Source: Candidatus Daviesbacteria bacterium RIFCSPHIGHO2_01_FULL_40_11 (GTDB taxonomy: Bacteria; Patescibacteriota; Microgenomatia; Daviesbacterales; UBA10151). From it: a DNA stretch of 36,583 nucleotides. Location: contig MFCP01000027.1 of assembly GCA_001776635.1 (NCBI GenBank), positions 1 through 36,583 of the forward strand. Reading direction: 5' to 3'. Positions 17,758 to 27,695 of this stretch are shown piece by piece. Every line of letters begins with the position of its first letter. Within the stretch, counting starts at the first letter, position 1. A model generated the notes under the pieces. The model saw nothing but the letters and a program-made list of their open reading frames with translations, did no database searches and was not told the origin of the DNA. A program made the position numbers and the translations under genes.

Positions 17758-20571
17758 TTACGTCACCTTAAGGACTTTAAACTCTGAGCCTTCTTCTATT
17801 GAAATAGAAGCTGTACCTGCAAGAATTTGTTTTTCAAAGGATCTAGGCCATGATGTAGCCATAATTTTTGTCTTATCAGTCAAGGTTAAACCTTGCTCTT
17901 TTCTAAGCTGCTGTATTTGTCTGATTAAATCCCTTGCTTCGCCTTCTTCTTTCAGTTCTTGGGTAATTTTAGTATCCAAATCAACTTTCGGCTCCGGCGA
18001 TGGGGACTTTTGGTATTCAACCTTTTTTACATTGAGCTCTTCTGCAAGAATTTTCTCTAACTGCTCACTTAGTCTCTCCGGTGATTTGTATGAAACAGAA
18101 GCTAAAGGTTGTCTTAATTTAATCCCTCCCTCTTTTCTTTTAGCATGCCCAACTTCTGCAATTTTGCGAACTTTCGCCATATCTTTCATTAAATCTTCAT
18201 CCAACAATTCTTTACTAATCTCCGGAAAATCTTGCAGATGGACTGATTCTTCGTCTGTTAAACCTTTAAACATATCTTCTGTAATAAAAGGTACAAGTGG
18301 CGCTGCCAACTTAGCTACCGTCACCAGTACCTCATACATAACCGAGAGCGATGTGTTTCTGTCTAAAGGATCTGCCGAGAAATCAACCCTATCCCTTGAT
18401 CTTCGAATATACCAGGTCGAGAAATCATTTAATATAAATTCCTTCGTGTATTTAACGATATCCGTGGTATTGTACCCCCCATATGCTTTTCTTAAATCAG
18501 CAATCAACTGTGTTAATTTCGAAAGAATCCATCTGTCCAAAACCGTTAATTTACGGTCTCCACCATCAAGACTCCAATCGGATAAATTCGCATACTCTAC
18601 AAAAAACTTATAAGTATTCCAAAACACCAAGAGAAATCTGTACGCTTCCGCTACTCCTTCTTCGCTGAAATTGATATCCTCTCCTTTCATAATGGGAGCT
18701 CCCATAAAATAAACCCTCATCGCATCGCCTCCATATTTCTCCAAAATCACTTTAGGATCAGGATAATTACCAAAGTTTTTGCTCATCTTCCTGCCGTCTG
18801 TTCCCAGAAGAACTCCTGTAACCACTGCGTTCTTAAAGGCATTTGAACCGTAAAGGGCCGTAGAGAGAACATGGAGTACATAAAACCAGGCCCTGATTTG
18901 GCCTGTGTACTCAACTATAAAATCCGGAGGAAAAAATTCTTCCAGTTTAATATCTGCTTTAAAAGGAAAATGCCTCTCCGCAAAAGGAGCAGATCCTGCT
19001 TCAGTCCAACTATCCAAAACCTCAGGTACTCTTCGGGCTTGTTTCCCACATTTTTCGCATTTGACTATCACTTCATCAATCTCCGGTTTATGTAAATCAG
19101 TTATTTTTTCGCCTGAATGCTCTTCCAGCTCGGCAATAGAACCGGGCACAAACCTTTCCCCACATTCGCACTCCCAAACCGGCACAGGGGAACCCCAATA
19201 TCTGCTTCTTGAAATGTTCCAATCAGGAGCAGCTTCCAAACTCTTTAAAAACCGACCGTGCTTAAAATGTTTGGGAAACCAATTTACCATCTCATTTGTC
19301 TTTTTCATTTGGTCTTTGAGTAGTTGTACATTAACAAACCAGGCATCTTGAGGGGCATAAAATAAGCGGGTTGCGCATCTCCAACAATGTGGCACACTGT
19401 GGATATAGTCGTCTATCCTGTATATAAATCCCCGGTCCTTTAAGTCCTCAAGCACTAACTTATCGGCCTTCAGGTAATACATCCCGCCAAATTTTGGCAC
19501 AAAATCTTTTACTGTTCCTTCTTCATCCACATGCATTACCATCTGAATATTTTCCTTTTGCATCAGAGCCAAATCTTCTTCACCATATGGGGCAAGAGTT
19601 ACTACTCCTGTGCCTTCTTCGCCGGTAACGAACTCATCGCCAACTATAATAAACGCCTTCTTACCAGAATCAATCTTGTAAAAATCGTAATGGGGTATAA
19701 ATTCTTTACCAATTAATTCACTACCTTTAAATTCTTCCAATACCTTGTAGGATTCTTCTTTTAGCATTTTAACTGTACCTTTTGCAAGGATATAGTTTTC
19801 ACTACCCTGTGAGACTTTTACATAGGTAAGTTCGGGGTTAACTGCCAAAGCTGAAGTCACCAATTTGTTCCAAGGGGTAGTTGACCAGGCAAGCAGGAAA
19901 GTATTTTTCTCACCCTTTAAGGAATACTTATACACTGCCGTAGACTCTGTCACATCCTTATAATTATCCGCATCCATGGCCACTTCGAAATTGGAAATCG
20001 GGGTTGAGCAATGGGGGCAAAAGAGTGAAACCCGCAGGCCTTTGTAGATTAAATTCTTCTCATACATCTGCTTAAATACCCACATCACCGTTTCCATGTA
20101 AGGCAAATCCATAGTTCTGTAAGCATTTTTGAAATCTACCCATCTGCCTATATGATCCACATACCACTCCCACTCGGAAGAAACATTGTTAACATATGCC
20201 TTACAAGCTTCAATGAATTTCTTAACCCCAATTTTCTCTTCTATATCTCTTTTTCTCGTGACCCCCAACTGCTCCTCAACCTTATTTTCTGCGGGTAGGC
20301 CGTGACAATCCCATCCCCAAACGCGCCTTACCCGAAAGCCTTTCATTGTCCAGTATCTGGGAAAGATATCTTTTGGCACCCAGGGTAGAATATTTCCATA
20401 ATGAGGCATCCCGGTAATAAACGGCGGGCCATCTAAAAAGTTCCAATCCCCATTAGGTGCTTTTTTCTCCAGTGATTTTTCAAAAATCTTTTCCTCTTTC
20501 CAGAATTTAAGAATATTTTCTTCAACTTGTGCAAAATCAACTTGTGAAGAGACTGGTTTAAACTTTTGCAT
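17758..20571 (-). CDS. ileS: Isoleucyl-tRNA synthetase
   Basis: FLDGPPFITGMPHYGNILPWVPKDIFPRYWTMKGFRVRRVWGWDCHGLPAENKVEEQLG; LGTDGRKMSKNFGNYPDP. Confidence 0.95.
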   Translation of the reverse strand: MQKFKPVSSQVDFAQVEENILKFWKEEKIFEKSLEKKAPNGDWNFLDGPPFITGMPHYGNILPWVPKDIFPRYWTMKGFRVRRVWGWDCHGLPAENKVEEQLGVTRKRDIEEKIGVKKFIEACKAYVNNVSSEWEWYVDHIGRWVDFKNAYRTMDLPYMETVMWVFKQMYEKNLIYKGLRVSLFCPHCSTPISNFEVAMDADNYKDVTESTAVYKYSLKGEKNTFLLAWSTTPWNKLVTSALAVNPELTYVKVSQGSENYILAKGTVKMLKEESYKVLEEFKGSELIGKEFIPHYDFYKIDSGKKAFIIVGDEFVTGEEGTGVVTLAPYGEEDLALMQKENIQMVMHVDEEGTVKDFVPKFGGMYYLKADKLVLEDLKDRGFIYRIDDYIHSVPHCWRCATRLFYAPQDAWFVNVQLLKDQMKKTNEMVNWFPKHFKHGRFLKSLEAAPDWNISRSRYWGSPVPVWECECGERFVPGSIAELEEHSGEKITDLHKPEIDEVIVKCEKCGKQARRVPEVLDSWTEAGSAPFAERHFPFKADIKLEEFFPPDFIVEYTGQIRAWFYVLHVLSTALYGSNAFKNAVVTGVLLGTDGRKMSKNFGNYPDPKVILEKYGGDAMRVYFMGAPIMKGEDINFSEEGVAEAYRFLLVFWNTYKFFVEYANLSDWSLDGGDRKLTVLDRWILSKLTQLIADLRKAYGGYNTTDIVKYTKEFILNDFSTWYIRRSRDRVDFSADPLDRNTSLSVMYEVLVTVAKLAAPLVPFITEDMFKGLTDEESVHLQDFPEISKELLDEDLMKDMAKVRKIAEVGHAKRKEGGIKLRQPLASVSYKSPERLSEQLEKILAEELNVKKVEYQKSPSPEPKVDLDTKITQELKEEGEARDLIRQIQQLRKEQGLTLTDKTKIMATSWPRSFEKQILAGTASISIEEGSEFKVLKVT

Positions 20572-20614
20572 ACGACCTCAATTCTAACAAAAACCCATTG
20601 GTTTAACTAGTTAC

Positions 20615-20830
20615 TTAAGTTTTTATGTTGCTCTCTTTAACCATCTTTTGACGGAATGGACAATCATAAATACTTACATCAATCGAGGAAGGTTCATGGT
20701 ATTTTGGTCCTGTGAGGGCATATGTTGGTCTATGAATCAATCGGGCCCTCCCAGCTTTATAACGCGTACATATCCTTCCTGGCTCTTCTGGACAGTTGTC
20801 ACATCTGTATAAATCAGGTTCTCTTTCCAT
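20615..20830 (-). CDS. Small Cys-containing hypothetical protein
   Basis: 71-aa ORF MEREPDLYRCDNCPEEPGRICTRYK...SIYDCPFRQK with CxxC-x(7)-C and a later C; no confident family. Confidence 0.45.
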   Translation of the reverse strand: MEREPDLYRCDNCPEEPGRICTRYKAGRARLIHRPTYALTGPKYHEPSSIDVSIYDCPFRQKMVKESNIKT

Positions 20831-20841
20831 ATTTTTTCCAC

Positions 20842-20866
20842 AAAAAAACCTCCCGTTTTTGGGAGG
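20842..20866 (-). terminator. Intrinsic terminator downstream of ftsZ
   Basis: Minus strand CCTCCC-AAAAAC-GGGAGG followed by TTTTTTT. Confidence 0.8.
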
Positions 20867-20901
20867 CTTTTGCCTTTTCTTACATAGCTAAAAGCTACAC
20901 G

Positions 20902-20923
20902 AAAAAGCCTCCCTTCTTGGAGG
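20902..20923 (-). terminator. Second intrinsic terminator-like hairpin downstream of ftsZ
   Basis: Minus strand CCTCC-AAGAAG-GGAGG followed by CTTTTTC. Confidence 0.65.
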
Positions 20924-21000
20924 TAATAATTGTAATAATAATTTCTGTTCTTAGTGTAAACATGACTTTTATTCTAATAAAATTAGATTCTCCTGTCAAT

Positions 21001-22164
21001 TTAGCGATTTGACCTTAAAAATGCTGGGATTTCTAAGTCTTCTTCGTCTTCCTCTACTTTTCGCTCTTCTTTCTCTTCCTCCGATTCGGATCCTCCCTCA
21101 GTAACTTGAGAATCAACTGGCGGTGAATTTGTATCTGAAAAAGCAAGTGGTTGAGCTTGCAGAGAAGCAGATCCTATGCCGCTACCAATATACTCCCGTA
21201 GTCTTCTCCTTGTTTCATCAAACCCTGTTGCAATTACAGAGATTTTTATTTGATCCAATTGATCTTCTTTAATGGTTGCACCAAATATGATGTTGGCATC
21301 AGGATCTGCAGCTTGGGCAATAATTTGGGCCGCCTCATTAACTTCTGTCATAGAGAGATCGGATCCACCCACAATATTGAAAAGGACCCCTTTCGCGCCT
21401 TCTATTGAAACTTCGAGCAAAGGAGAAGCTATTGCCATTCTAGCCGCCGCGGCGGCTCTATTCTCACCGCCAGCAACACCTATTCCCATGAGAGCTGATC
21501 CGGCATTAGACATAATAGTCTTAACATCTGCAAAATCAACATTGATAAGTCCCGGCATCGTGATGAGGTCCGAAATACCCTGGACACCCTGACCCAGTAC
21601 CGAATCTGCCAACTTAAATGCCTCTTGTAAAGTCATATTTTTCTCAACAGTTTCTAATAACCTTTGATTCGGAATAATAATCAAAGCATCTACCTGACCT
21701 TTAAGTTTCTCGATTCCCTCCTCTGCCACCACCATTCTTCTGGTGCCCTCAAAGGCAAAAGGCTTGGTAACCACAGCCACAGTCAAAGCACCAACGGTTC
21801 TCGCAACGGAAGCCACAATTGGTATAGAACCTGTCCCAGTTCCCCCACCCATGCCTGCAGTTATAAATACCATATCAGCGTCCTGTAAAACATCTTGGAG
21901 TTTCTGTGTGGATTCTTCGGCGGCCTGTTTTCCTACTTCCGGATCTCCGCCTGAACCTAAACCGCGGGTTAGGTTTTCACCAATTTGAACCTTGGTAGGA
22001 GATTGGTTATTCATTAAAGCCTGCGCATCGGTATTAACAGCAACAAATTCCACTCCTTGCATTTGTTGCAGGGAGATCATTGAATTTAAAGAATTAGAGC
22101 CGCCGCCGCCAAGTCCCATCACCTTAATTTTTGCAAATCTCTGGACGTCCGGTTTTATAAGCAT
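21001..22164 (-). CDS. ftsZ: Cell division protein FtsZ
   Basis: IKVMGLGGGGSNSLNSM, FITAGMGGGTGTGSIPIVA, C-terminal peptide DLEIPAFLRSNR. Confidence 0.97.
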   Translation of the reverse strand: MLIKPDVQRFAKIKVMGLGGGGSNSLNSMISLQQMQGVEFVAVNTDAQALMNNQSPTKVQIGENLTRGLGSGGDPEVGKQAAEESTQKLQDVLQDADMVFITAGMGGGTGTGSIPIVASVARTVGALTVAVVTKPFAFEGTRRMVVAEEGIEKLKGQVDALIIIPNQRLLETVEKNMTLQEAFKLADSVLGQGVQGISDLITMPGLINVDFADVKTIMSNAGSALMGIGVAGGENRAAAAARMAIASPLLEVSIEGAKGVLFNIVGGSDLSMTEVNEAAQIIAQAADPDANIIFGATIKEDQLDQIKISVIATGFDETRRRLREYIGSGIGSASLQAQPLAFSDTNSPPVDSQVTEGGSESEEEKEERKVEEDEEDLEIPAFLRSNR

Positions 22165-22350
22165 AAATTTTTCCTTTTAAAATTTAAGCTTGAAAACGAA
22201 GTCTTTCAAGCGGTGCTTTCAAACTCCGTTCATAAGCATAGGTTATTTTGAGGGCATTCTAACAAATGAATATTGTCTTTGCAACCCCCCTTCTGACAGA
22301 TCAAAAATAAGTGATTGACAGTCCGACAAGCTCACTGCAAGCCCAAAAAA

Positions 22351-23652
22351 TCAAGGCAGAAATGATTTTATTAAGTCAATTCCTTTTTGTATCATTCCTT
22401 TGATAGGCAGACTTGCTGAAAGAACTGGTATGTGCAATTGTCCTTGTGGACCCTGTGTTGCCCCGTAAAGAATCAAACCTGCTGAAGTTGCAAATGAGGG
22501 TGATTCTACCTCTTCCACAAGTCCCGACAAACCCTCAATGTTACCCACTCTTGCCGGAAATCCTAATGCATACTTTGCTTGTTCCAAAGTCCCAACGGTT
22601 AAAGCTCCACCCCCACAGATTACCAAACCTGATGGTACCTGTGTACCAAAACCACTTTTTTTAATTTCCTTGCCCACAAATTTAAATATCTCTTGCAAAC
22701 GAGGTTTGATAATCCCATCAACCACAGCTTTACGGGAAATTTTTTGTATGTCCTCGATAATACCCAATGCCTTAATGTCTATCGCCTCTTCATCTTTCTT
22801 CTTGTTATTTAATGTTGTCTTGCTGCTTTCTTCCAGTCCCTCTGAGACTGCAGGAGTTTTTGGTAGTTTCCCTAAAGATAATTTAATTTTTTCTGCAGAT
22901 TCCAAAGAAACGCGAAGTCCCACTGCCATATCAGAAGTAATATGGCGCGCGCCAATGGGAATAACAGATGAATAAGCGGTGGAACCGTCTATAAAAATTA
23001 CCACATCGGTTGTTTCTCCCCCTATATCCACTAACACTACACCCAGTTCCTTCTCTGTATCTGAAAGTACCGCCAAAGCGGAAGCGATACCGGAAAAAAC
23101 CAATTCCGTAACATCTATACCAACTTGGGAAACGCATTTAACAAGATTTCTCATAGAGGTCGTAGAACCGGTAATTATATGTGTTTCTGTTTCCAATCTT
23201 ACCCCGGTCATTCCTATCGGATCCTTGATACCTTCCTGCCCATCAACTGTGAAAGTACGCGGAATCACATGAAGGATTTCTCTTGATGAAGGAAGCGGAA
23301 TTGCCCGGGCCGCATCATTTACTCTACGGATGTCAGACTCTTTAATCTCCTCTTCGGGTTCAGAAACAGCTACTACCGCATGCTGATTGATGCTTTCTAT
23401 CTGGGGGCCGCCTAATGATACAAAGGCCTGTGAAATAGAGTAGCCGGCCATTCTCTCTGCTGACTCAACAGATTCTGTTATTGCAGCAATAGCTTCTTCA
23501 ATATCCACAACTTGGGTTTTCTTAACGCCCTTTGAGGGAGTTGTAGAAACACCAATTAGATTGATCTTTCCACTCTCTTCGACTGAAGCAATAAGGGTAG
23601 CTATTTTGGATGAGCCAACATCTATTCCGCAGATAACTCGATCTTTAGCCAT
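22351..23652 (-). CDS. ftsA: Cell division protein FtsA
   Basis: VICGIDVGSSKIATLIA, VVLVDIGGETTDVVIFIDGSTAYSSVIPIGARHITSDMA, LVICGGGALTVGTLEQA. Confidence 0.95.
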   Translation of the reverse strand: MAKDRVICGIDVGSSKIATLIASVEESGKINLIGVSTTPSKGVKKTQVVDIEEAIAAITESVESAERMAGYSISQAFVSLGGPQIESINQHAVVAVSEPEEEIKESDIRRVNDAARAIPLPSSREILHVIPRTFTVDGQEGIKDPIGMTGVRLETETHIITGSTTSMRNLVKCVSQVGIDVTELVFSGIASALAVLSDTEKELGVVLVDIGGETTDVVIFIDGSTAYSSVIPIGARHITSDMAVGLRVSLESAEKIKLSLGKLPKTPAVSEGLEESSKTTLNNKKKDEEAIDIKALGIIEDIQKISRKAVVDGIIKPRLQEIFKFVGKEIKKSGFGTQVPSGLVICGGGALTVGTLEQAKYALGFPARVGNIEGLSGLVEEVESPSFATSAGLILYGATQGPQGQLHIPVLSASLPIKGMIQKGIDLIKSFLP

Positions 23653-23655
23653 AAA

Positions 23656-24456
23656 CTATTTTTTAGGGGCAAATTTTACAATGGGTTTATCAAATCTTAA
23701 ATCGATAAACTCCAGTTCTTTCAAATCTATTTTAGCTTCTGCGAGGATCAATTGTAAAGATGCAATTTGTACATCTACTCTATCATCTAGTAGAAATATT
23801 ACCCTGGGATAAGAAAATATAATAAAAAAATTATCCAAAACTACCGACGTTTTTACATCCAGTCCAAATGTTTTTACTTTATCCAGAATTTTCAAACTGT
23901 TTTTTGTATTATCTCCTTCCGGTTCTTTCCCCAAAGAAAGATTTACATCTTTGATAAAAATATTTGGGATATTAAACCTCCCTGTACTTTTGGAAAAAAT
24001 TACCCCCTCGCTGTCTATTAAATAAGCATCCTGAGACTCCTTAGCGCTCGGTGTGGCAATATTTTCCAAAATGGAAGACGAACTTGCTTCCTTATTTTGT
24101 AATAACATCAAAGTAGCAACAGGTTGTCTACCGCTAATCTTTATTTTGATCTTATTGGGGAAAACTAAAGATAAATCAACATTCCTAATACAAATAAATT
24201 TTGCCTTTAGATTTTTTTTAATATTTTCAAAATTAATGAGAAAAACATTGTGTCCGATAATGTTTGTAGAATTTCTTATCTGGGTTTCATCAGTACATTC
24301 AAGCTGACTGTTACTTATTTCAACTTGGGTTATATTAAGAAGTCCCCATTTAAAAACAACAAATACTAAGGAGCTTACAAAAAGAATAGGGATCACCCAA
24401 TAAATTTTAGTCCAGTTACCAGAAAATCTCTTCTTGGATTTTCTTTTTCTCCACAT
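23656..24456 (-). CDS. ftsQ: FtsQ/DivIB-like cell division protein
   Basis: Basic N-terminus, single TM, POTRA-like region (VEISNSQLECTDETQIRN...NVDLSLVFPNKIKIKISGRQPVATL); position between murG and ftsA. Confidence 0.8.
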   Translation of the reverse strand: MWRKRKSKKRFSGNWTKIYWVIPILFVSSLVFVVFKWGLLNITQVEISNSQLECTDETQIRNSTNIIGHNVFLINFENIKKNLKAKFICIRNVDLSLVFPNKIKIKISGRQPVATLMLLQNKEASSSSILENIATPSAKESQDAYLIDSEGVIFSKSTGRFNIPNIFIKDVNLSLGKEPEGDNTKNSLKILDKVKTFGLDVKTSVVLDNFFIIFSYPRVIFLLDDRVDVQIASLQLILAEAKIDLKELEFIDLRFDKPIVKFAPKK

Positions 24457-24463
24457 ACTTACA

Positions 24464-25606
24464 TTATATCCGATTGGCCTCTATCTTTTGACCCAGCAGT
24501 ACTGTTTCCAGTGCCAGTCTTTTAGCGGCATCTGGGATGATAATTTTTTTGGCTTCTTTTGTCTTTTTTGTTAAATAATTTAAACCATTTAATAAAAGTC
24601 TAATATTTCTCAGTAGTGTTTCTCCTGATAATTTTGATTGAGATAATACTTTTACCAATCCGAGTTCCTCGAAATATTTTGCATTTTTGTTTTGTTCGCT
24701 ACTGGCAATGGGTATTATAAGTGCAGGTTTTCCTAGATAAGCTAGTTCATTTAAGGTGTTTATTCCCGCCCGGCAGATAACTAGATCTACCTGGGATAAG
24801 ATAACTCCCCATTCCTCTCCAATCCACTTTTTAACCAAATAACGACCAGTTTGTAATCCCTGGAGCCTCTCGAAATCCTCAAATTTATTGTCTCCTGTTA
24901 CATGAATAATGCAAGCTATTTTTAGTAATTTATCCAAACTCTCCTCCACCGCTAAATTTATAACATGAGATCCCTGATTTCCACCTGTAAAAAGGATAAC
25001 CGGCTTTTTATCTTTTCGTGCCGACTTGAAAATTTCTGAATATTCCTCTGTTATATCCCCGGGGCCTGCCTTGCCGGCAGGCAGGCGTGATAAGTCCAGA
25101 ATGTTTTGACGAACCGGATTCCCAGTTAAAATAACTTTTTCCCCTTTAAGCACACCTTTTTCAAAAGATGCGGCGATTTTATCGGCAAATATTGAATTGA
25201 TTCTATTGGCTAAACCGAGAGTTATAGTTTGTTCGTGAACAATGGTAGGAATAGAAAAAAGCCAACCAACTATCACGACCGGTACTGCCACATAACCACC
25301 AAAAGATAAAATAACATCCGGTTTCTCGGATAAAATTATATATAAAGCCTGGATCAATCCAATAGGAATCTTGAGTAAAGATGGAATAGTGTAAGGTGTA
25401 AAAGATCTCTGCAATCTACCGGTTATAATCGGAATAAACTTAACACCCATCGCAGGTAGCACTTTTGACTCTACTGATAAAGCTTTATCCCCTTCCAAAG
25501 TAGTCTTTCTGCCAACATAGACCACTTCTACTCCATCCATCTTTTTCAGTTCTTCAATCGTCGCAACTGCCGGTGTAAAATGTGCTCCAGTAATTAAAAT
25601 CTTCAT
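24464..25606 (-). CDS. murG: UDP-GlcNAc:lipid I GlcNAc transferase MurG (divergent)
   Basis: ILSFGGYVAVPVVIVGWLFSIPTIVHEQTITLGLANRI, ILTGNPVRQNIL, LFTGGNQGSHVIN, VDLVICRAGINTLNELAYLGKPALIIPI; N-terminal Gly-rich loop degenerate (ITGAHFTPA). Confidence 0.92.
   Translation of the reverse strand: MKILITGAHFTPAVATIEELKKMDGVEVVYVGRKTTLEGDKALSVESKVLPAMGVKFIPIITGRLQRSFTPYTIPSLLKIPIGLIQALYIILSEKPDVILSFGGYVAVPVVIVGWLFSIPTIVHEQTITLGLANRINSIFADKIAASFEKGVLKGEKVILTGNPVRQNILDLSRLPAGKAGPGDITEEYSEIFKSARKDKKPVILFTGGNQGSHVINLAVEESLDKLLKIACIIHVTGDNKFEDFERLQGLQTGRYLVKKWIGEEWGVILSQVDLVICRAGINTLNELAYLGKPALIIPIASSEQNKNAKYFEELGLVKVLSQSKLSGETLLRNIRLLLNGLNYLTKKTKEAKKIIIPDAAKRLALETVLLGQKIEANRI
25064..25086. repeat. 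Palindromic repeat within murG coding sequence
   Basis: gcctgccttgccggcaggcaggc, near-perfect inverted repeat encoding in-frame LPAGKAG. Confidence 0.75.
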
Positions 25607-26688
25607 GTAGTCTGTTTTGAAATATTGAGTAAGATCCCGACTGCTGTTAGATTCGCTACCAAAGCAGAACCTCCATATGAAATAAAAGGAAGTGGTACCC
25701 CGGTGAGTGGCAAAAGTGCAGTCATAGAAGAAAGATTAATGATTGCCTGGATTCCTAACCATGAAGTAAGTCCCAAGGCAAGAATCTTGCCAAAATTATC
25801 TTGACAATTTGATGCAATCTTAAACCCTCTTATTAAAATAAGAGCAAAAATCACTATCACTAGACTGCCTCCCACAAATCCCAATTCTTCTCCGATAATT
25901 CCAAAAATAGAATCTGTTGTAACCTCCGGTATATATTCAAACTTTTGTCTGGAATGTCCTAGTCCTAAACCAAATAACCCTCCGGAGCCTAGAGCTATTA
26001 AAACCTGAGAGATGTGATAGGTAAAACCCTGTGGATCGGAAAATGGATCTAAAAGGGCCAGAATTCTCTTGCTTCTATAACCAGACGTAAATATTAGGAG
26101 TAGAGAGGCTAATACACCAACAGGTATAGCGATAATGAAATGCCAAACCGAACCACCTGATGCAAAGTACAACACAAGAGCTGTTGCGACAAAAACGACT
26201 GATGATCCCAAATCTCTTTGCAAAACGGCCGTAATTAGGGTGACTCCCGTAATAAGAATTAAGAAGGGGACTAACCTCACTTTTTTCTCAAAAACAGAAG
26301 CTAAATAAATTACCCCGGTAAGTTTAATAATTTCAGCAGGTTGGATCGTAACCATCCCGAATTTTAACCAGCGATGTGCTCCTCCACCGGAAACTCCCAA
26401 TCCTGGAATGAAAACCGCAAGTAGAAATAGTAATGAAAACAAAAGCAGGGGAACTGAAAGAATTCTAAATTTTTTATAGTCGAAACTGGCAAAAAAAATC
26501 ATGGAAAGTACTCCGACTGCCACCCAAATCGTCTGCAACCTTATATAATAGAGGCTGTCTTTAAAATCCTTTAGGCCTTGGATAGCTGAGGCGTCATATA
26601 CCATCAGGAGTCCAAAAACCACCAAAACTGCTACTATCAAAAGGAGGGGTAAATCTATTCGTTGTTTTTGAGGACGATTGTGGATCAT
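25603..26688 (-). CDS. ftsW: SEDS-family cell division protein FtsW
   Basis: GGGAHRWLKFGMVTIQPAEIIKLTGVIYLAS, LQRDLGSSVVFVATALVLYF, GVPLPFISYGGSALVANL; Met at 26688 gives an ATGA overlap with the mraY stop. Confidence 0.95.
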   Translation of the reverse strand: MIHNRPQKQRIDLPLLLIVAVLVVFGLLMVYDASAIQGLKDFKDSLYYIRLQTIWVAVGVLSMIFFASFDYKKFRILSVPLLLFSLLFLLAVFIPGLGVSGGGAHRWLKFGMVTIQPAEIIKLTGVIYLASVFEKKVRLVPFLILITGVTLITAVLQRDLGSSVVFVATALVLYFASGGSVWHFIIAIPVGVLASLLLIFTSGYRSKRILALLDPFSDPQGFTYHISQVLIALGSGGLFGLGLGHSRQKFEYIPEVTTDSIFGIIGEELGFVGGSLVIVIFALILIRGFKIASNCQDNFGKILALGLTSWLGIQAIINLSSMTALLPLTGVPLPFISYGGSALVANLTAVGILLNISKQTT

Positions 26689-27695
26689 CTTGAGAGTAAG
26701 GCTATCCATAAACCTAAAATAGCAAACACGCCCCCCGCCAACCAAAACCTGCTCACGATTTTGGATTCTTCCCATCCGATATACTTAAAATACATATGAA
26801 TAGGGGAAACCGGCAAAATCTTTTTCTTAAAGATTGTTTTAGAAAGTATTTGGACTGCGGACGAGGCAACAATAATAATAAACATACCTCCAATGATTGC
26901 CAAGGCCAAAATTTTACCAGTTAAAAGTCCAACAACTGCCAAGGTTGCCCCAAAAGCAAAAGCACCTGCGTCACCCAAAAAAATTCTAGCAGGCCATACA
27001 TTAAAATAAAGGTATGCAAAAAGCAACCCAATCCAAATTCCTATGAAAGATGCTAAAGTCAAATCTAGGATTGAAGATGCAAGTGCTAAAAAAGCAAATA
27101 GACAGATAAGTAATAAACCCGCAGACAAACCATCCAATCCATCTGAAATATTATAGGCATTAGCAAAAGCAACAACTACAAAAGCAGACAAAGGTATATA
27201 CCAAGCATTGATGACAAAGTTACCTAGGCCAGAAATATAAAAATTATTTAACCCCCCTAAAAAATAAAGCATTGCTGAAACCAAGAGTGCTAAACCTACC
27301 TGGATCAGTAGCATTCTTCTCCTCCCTAATCCTAAAAATTTTCCTTTCCTTCTTGTAATAATAAACTTAATATCGTCAGCTAACCCCAAGGACCCAAACG
27401 AAATAACGGTAAAGAGCAAAATCGCAAGACTAATTTTATCAACAGCAGGACTAAAAAAACTATATCCAAGACTTAAAATTACCAGAATTAAAATTAGTAA
27501 TATTCCGCCACCTGAAGGAGTACCTTCATCAGTTTTCATTAAAGCATCATGGATAGGGGTTTCGGATTTTTTCTCCTTCTCTTTCTGAATTTTTTCAAAG
27601 CGTCGTTTTAAATAAAAGAGTAAGTCAATAAAGGGCACCATAAAAATAGAAGTAACTACAAATGACAATAGAACTAACCCTAGCAGTTGAGTCAT
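26685..27695 (-). CDS. mraY: Phospho-N-acetylmuramoyl-pentapeptide transferase MraY
   Basis: GTPSGGGILLILI, LGLADDIKFIITRRKGKFLGLGRRRMLLIQ, NAYNISDGLDGLSAGL, ARIFLGDAGAFAFGATLA, PVSPIHMYFKYIGWEESKIVSRFWLAG. Confidence 0.96.
   Translation of the reverse strand: MTQLLGLVLLSFVVTSIFMVPFIDLLFYLKRRFEKIQKEKEKKSETPIHDALMKTDEGTPSGGGILLILILVILSLGYSFFSPAVDKISLAILLFTVISFGSLGLADDIKFIITRRKGKFLGLGRRRMLLIQVGLALLVSAMLYFLGGLNNFYISGLGNFVINAWYIPLSAFVVVAFANAYNISDGLDGLSAGLLLICLFAFLALASSILDLTLASFIGIWIGLLFAYLYFNVWPARIFLGDAGAFAFGATLAVVGLLTGKILALAIIGGMFIIIVASSAVQILSKTIFKKKILPVSPIHMYFKYIGWEESKIVSRFWLAGGVFAILGLWIALLSR

Noticed and set aside
18032-18613. 193-aa plus-strand ORF and other long antisense ORFs (18905-19351, 21272-21592, 22538-22975, 29809-30114)
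   Set aside because: Antisense to strong CDS (ileS, ftsZ, ftsA, murA); low-complexity translation with no motifs; shadow ORFs.
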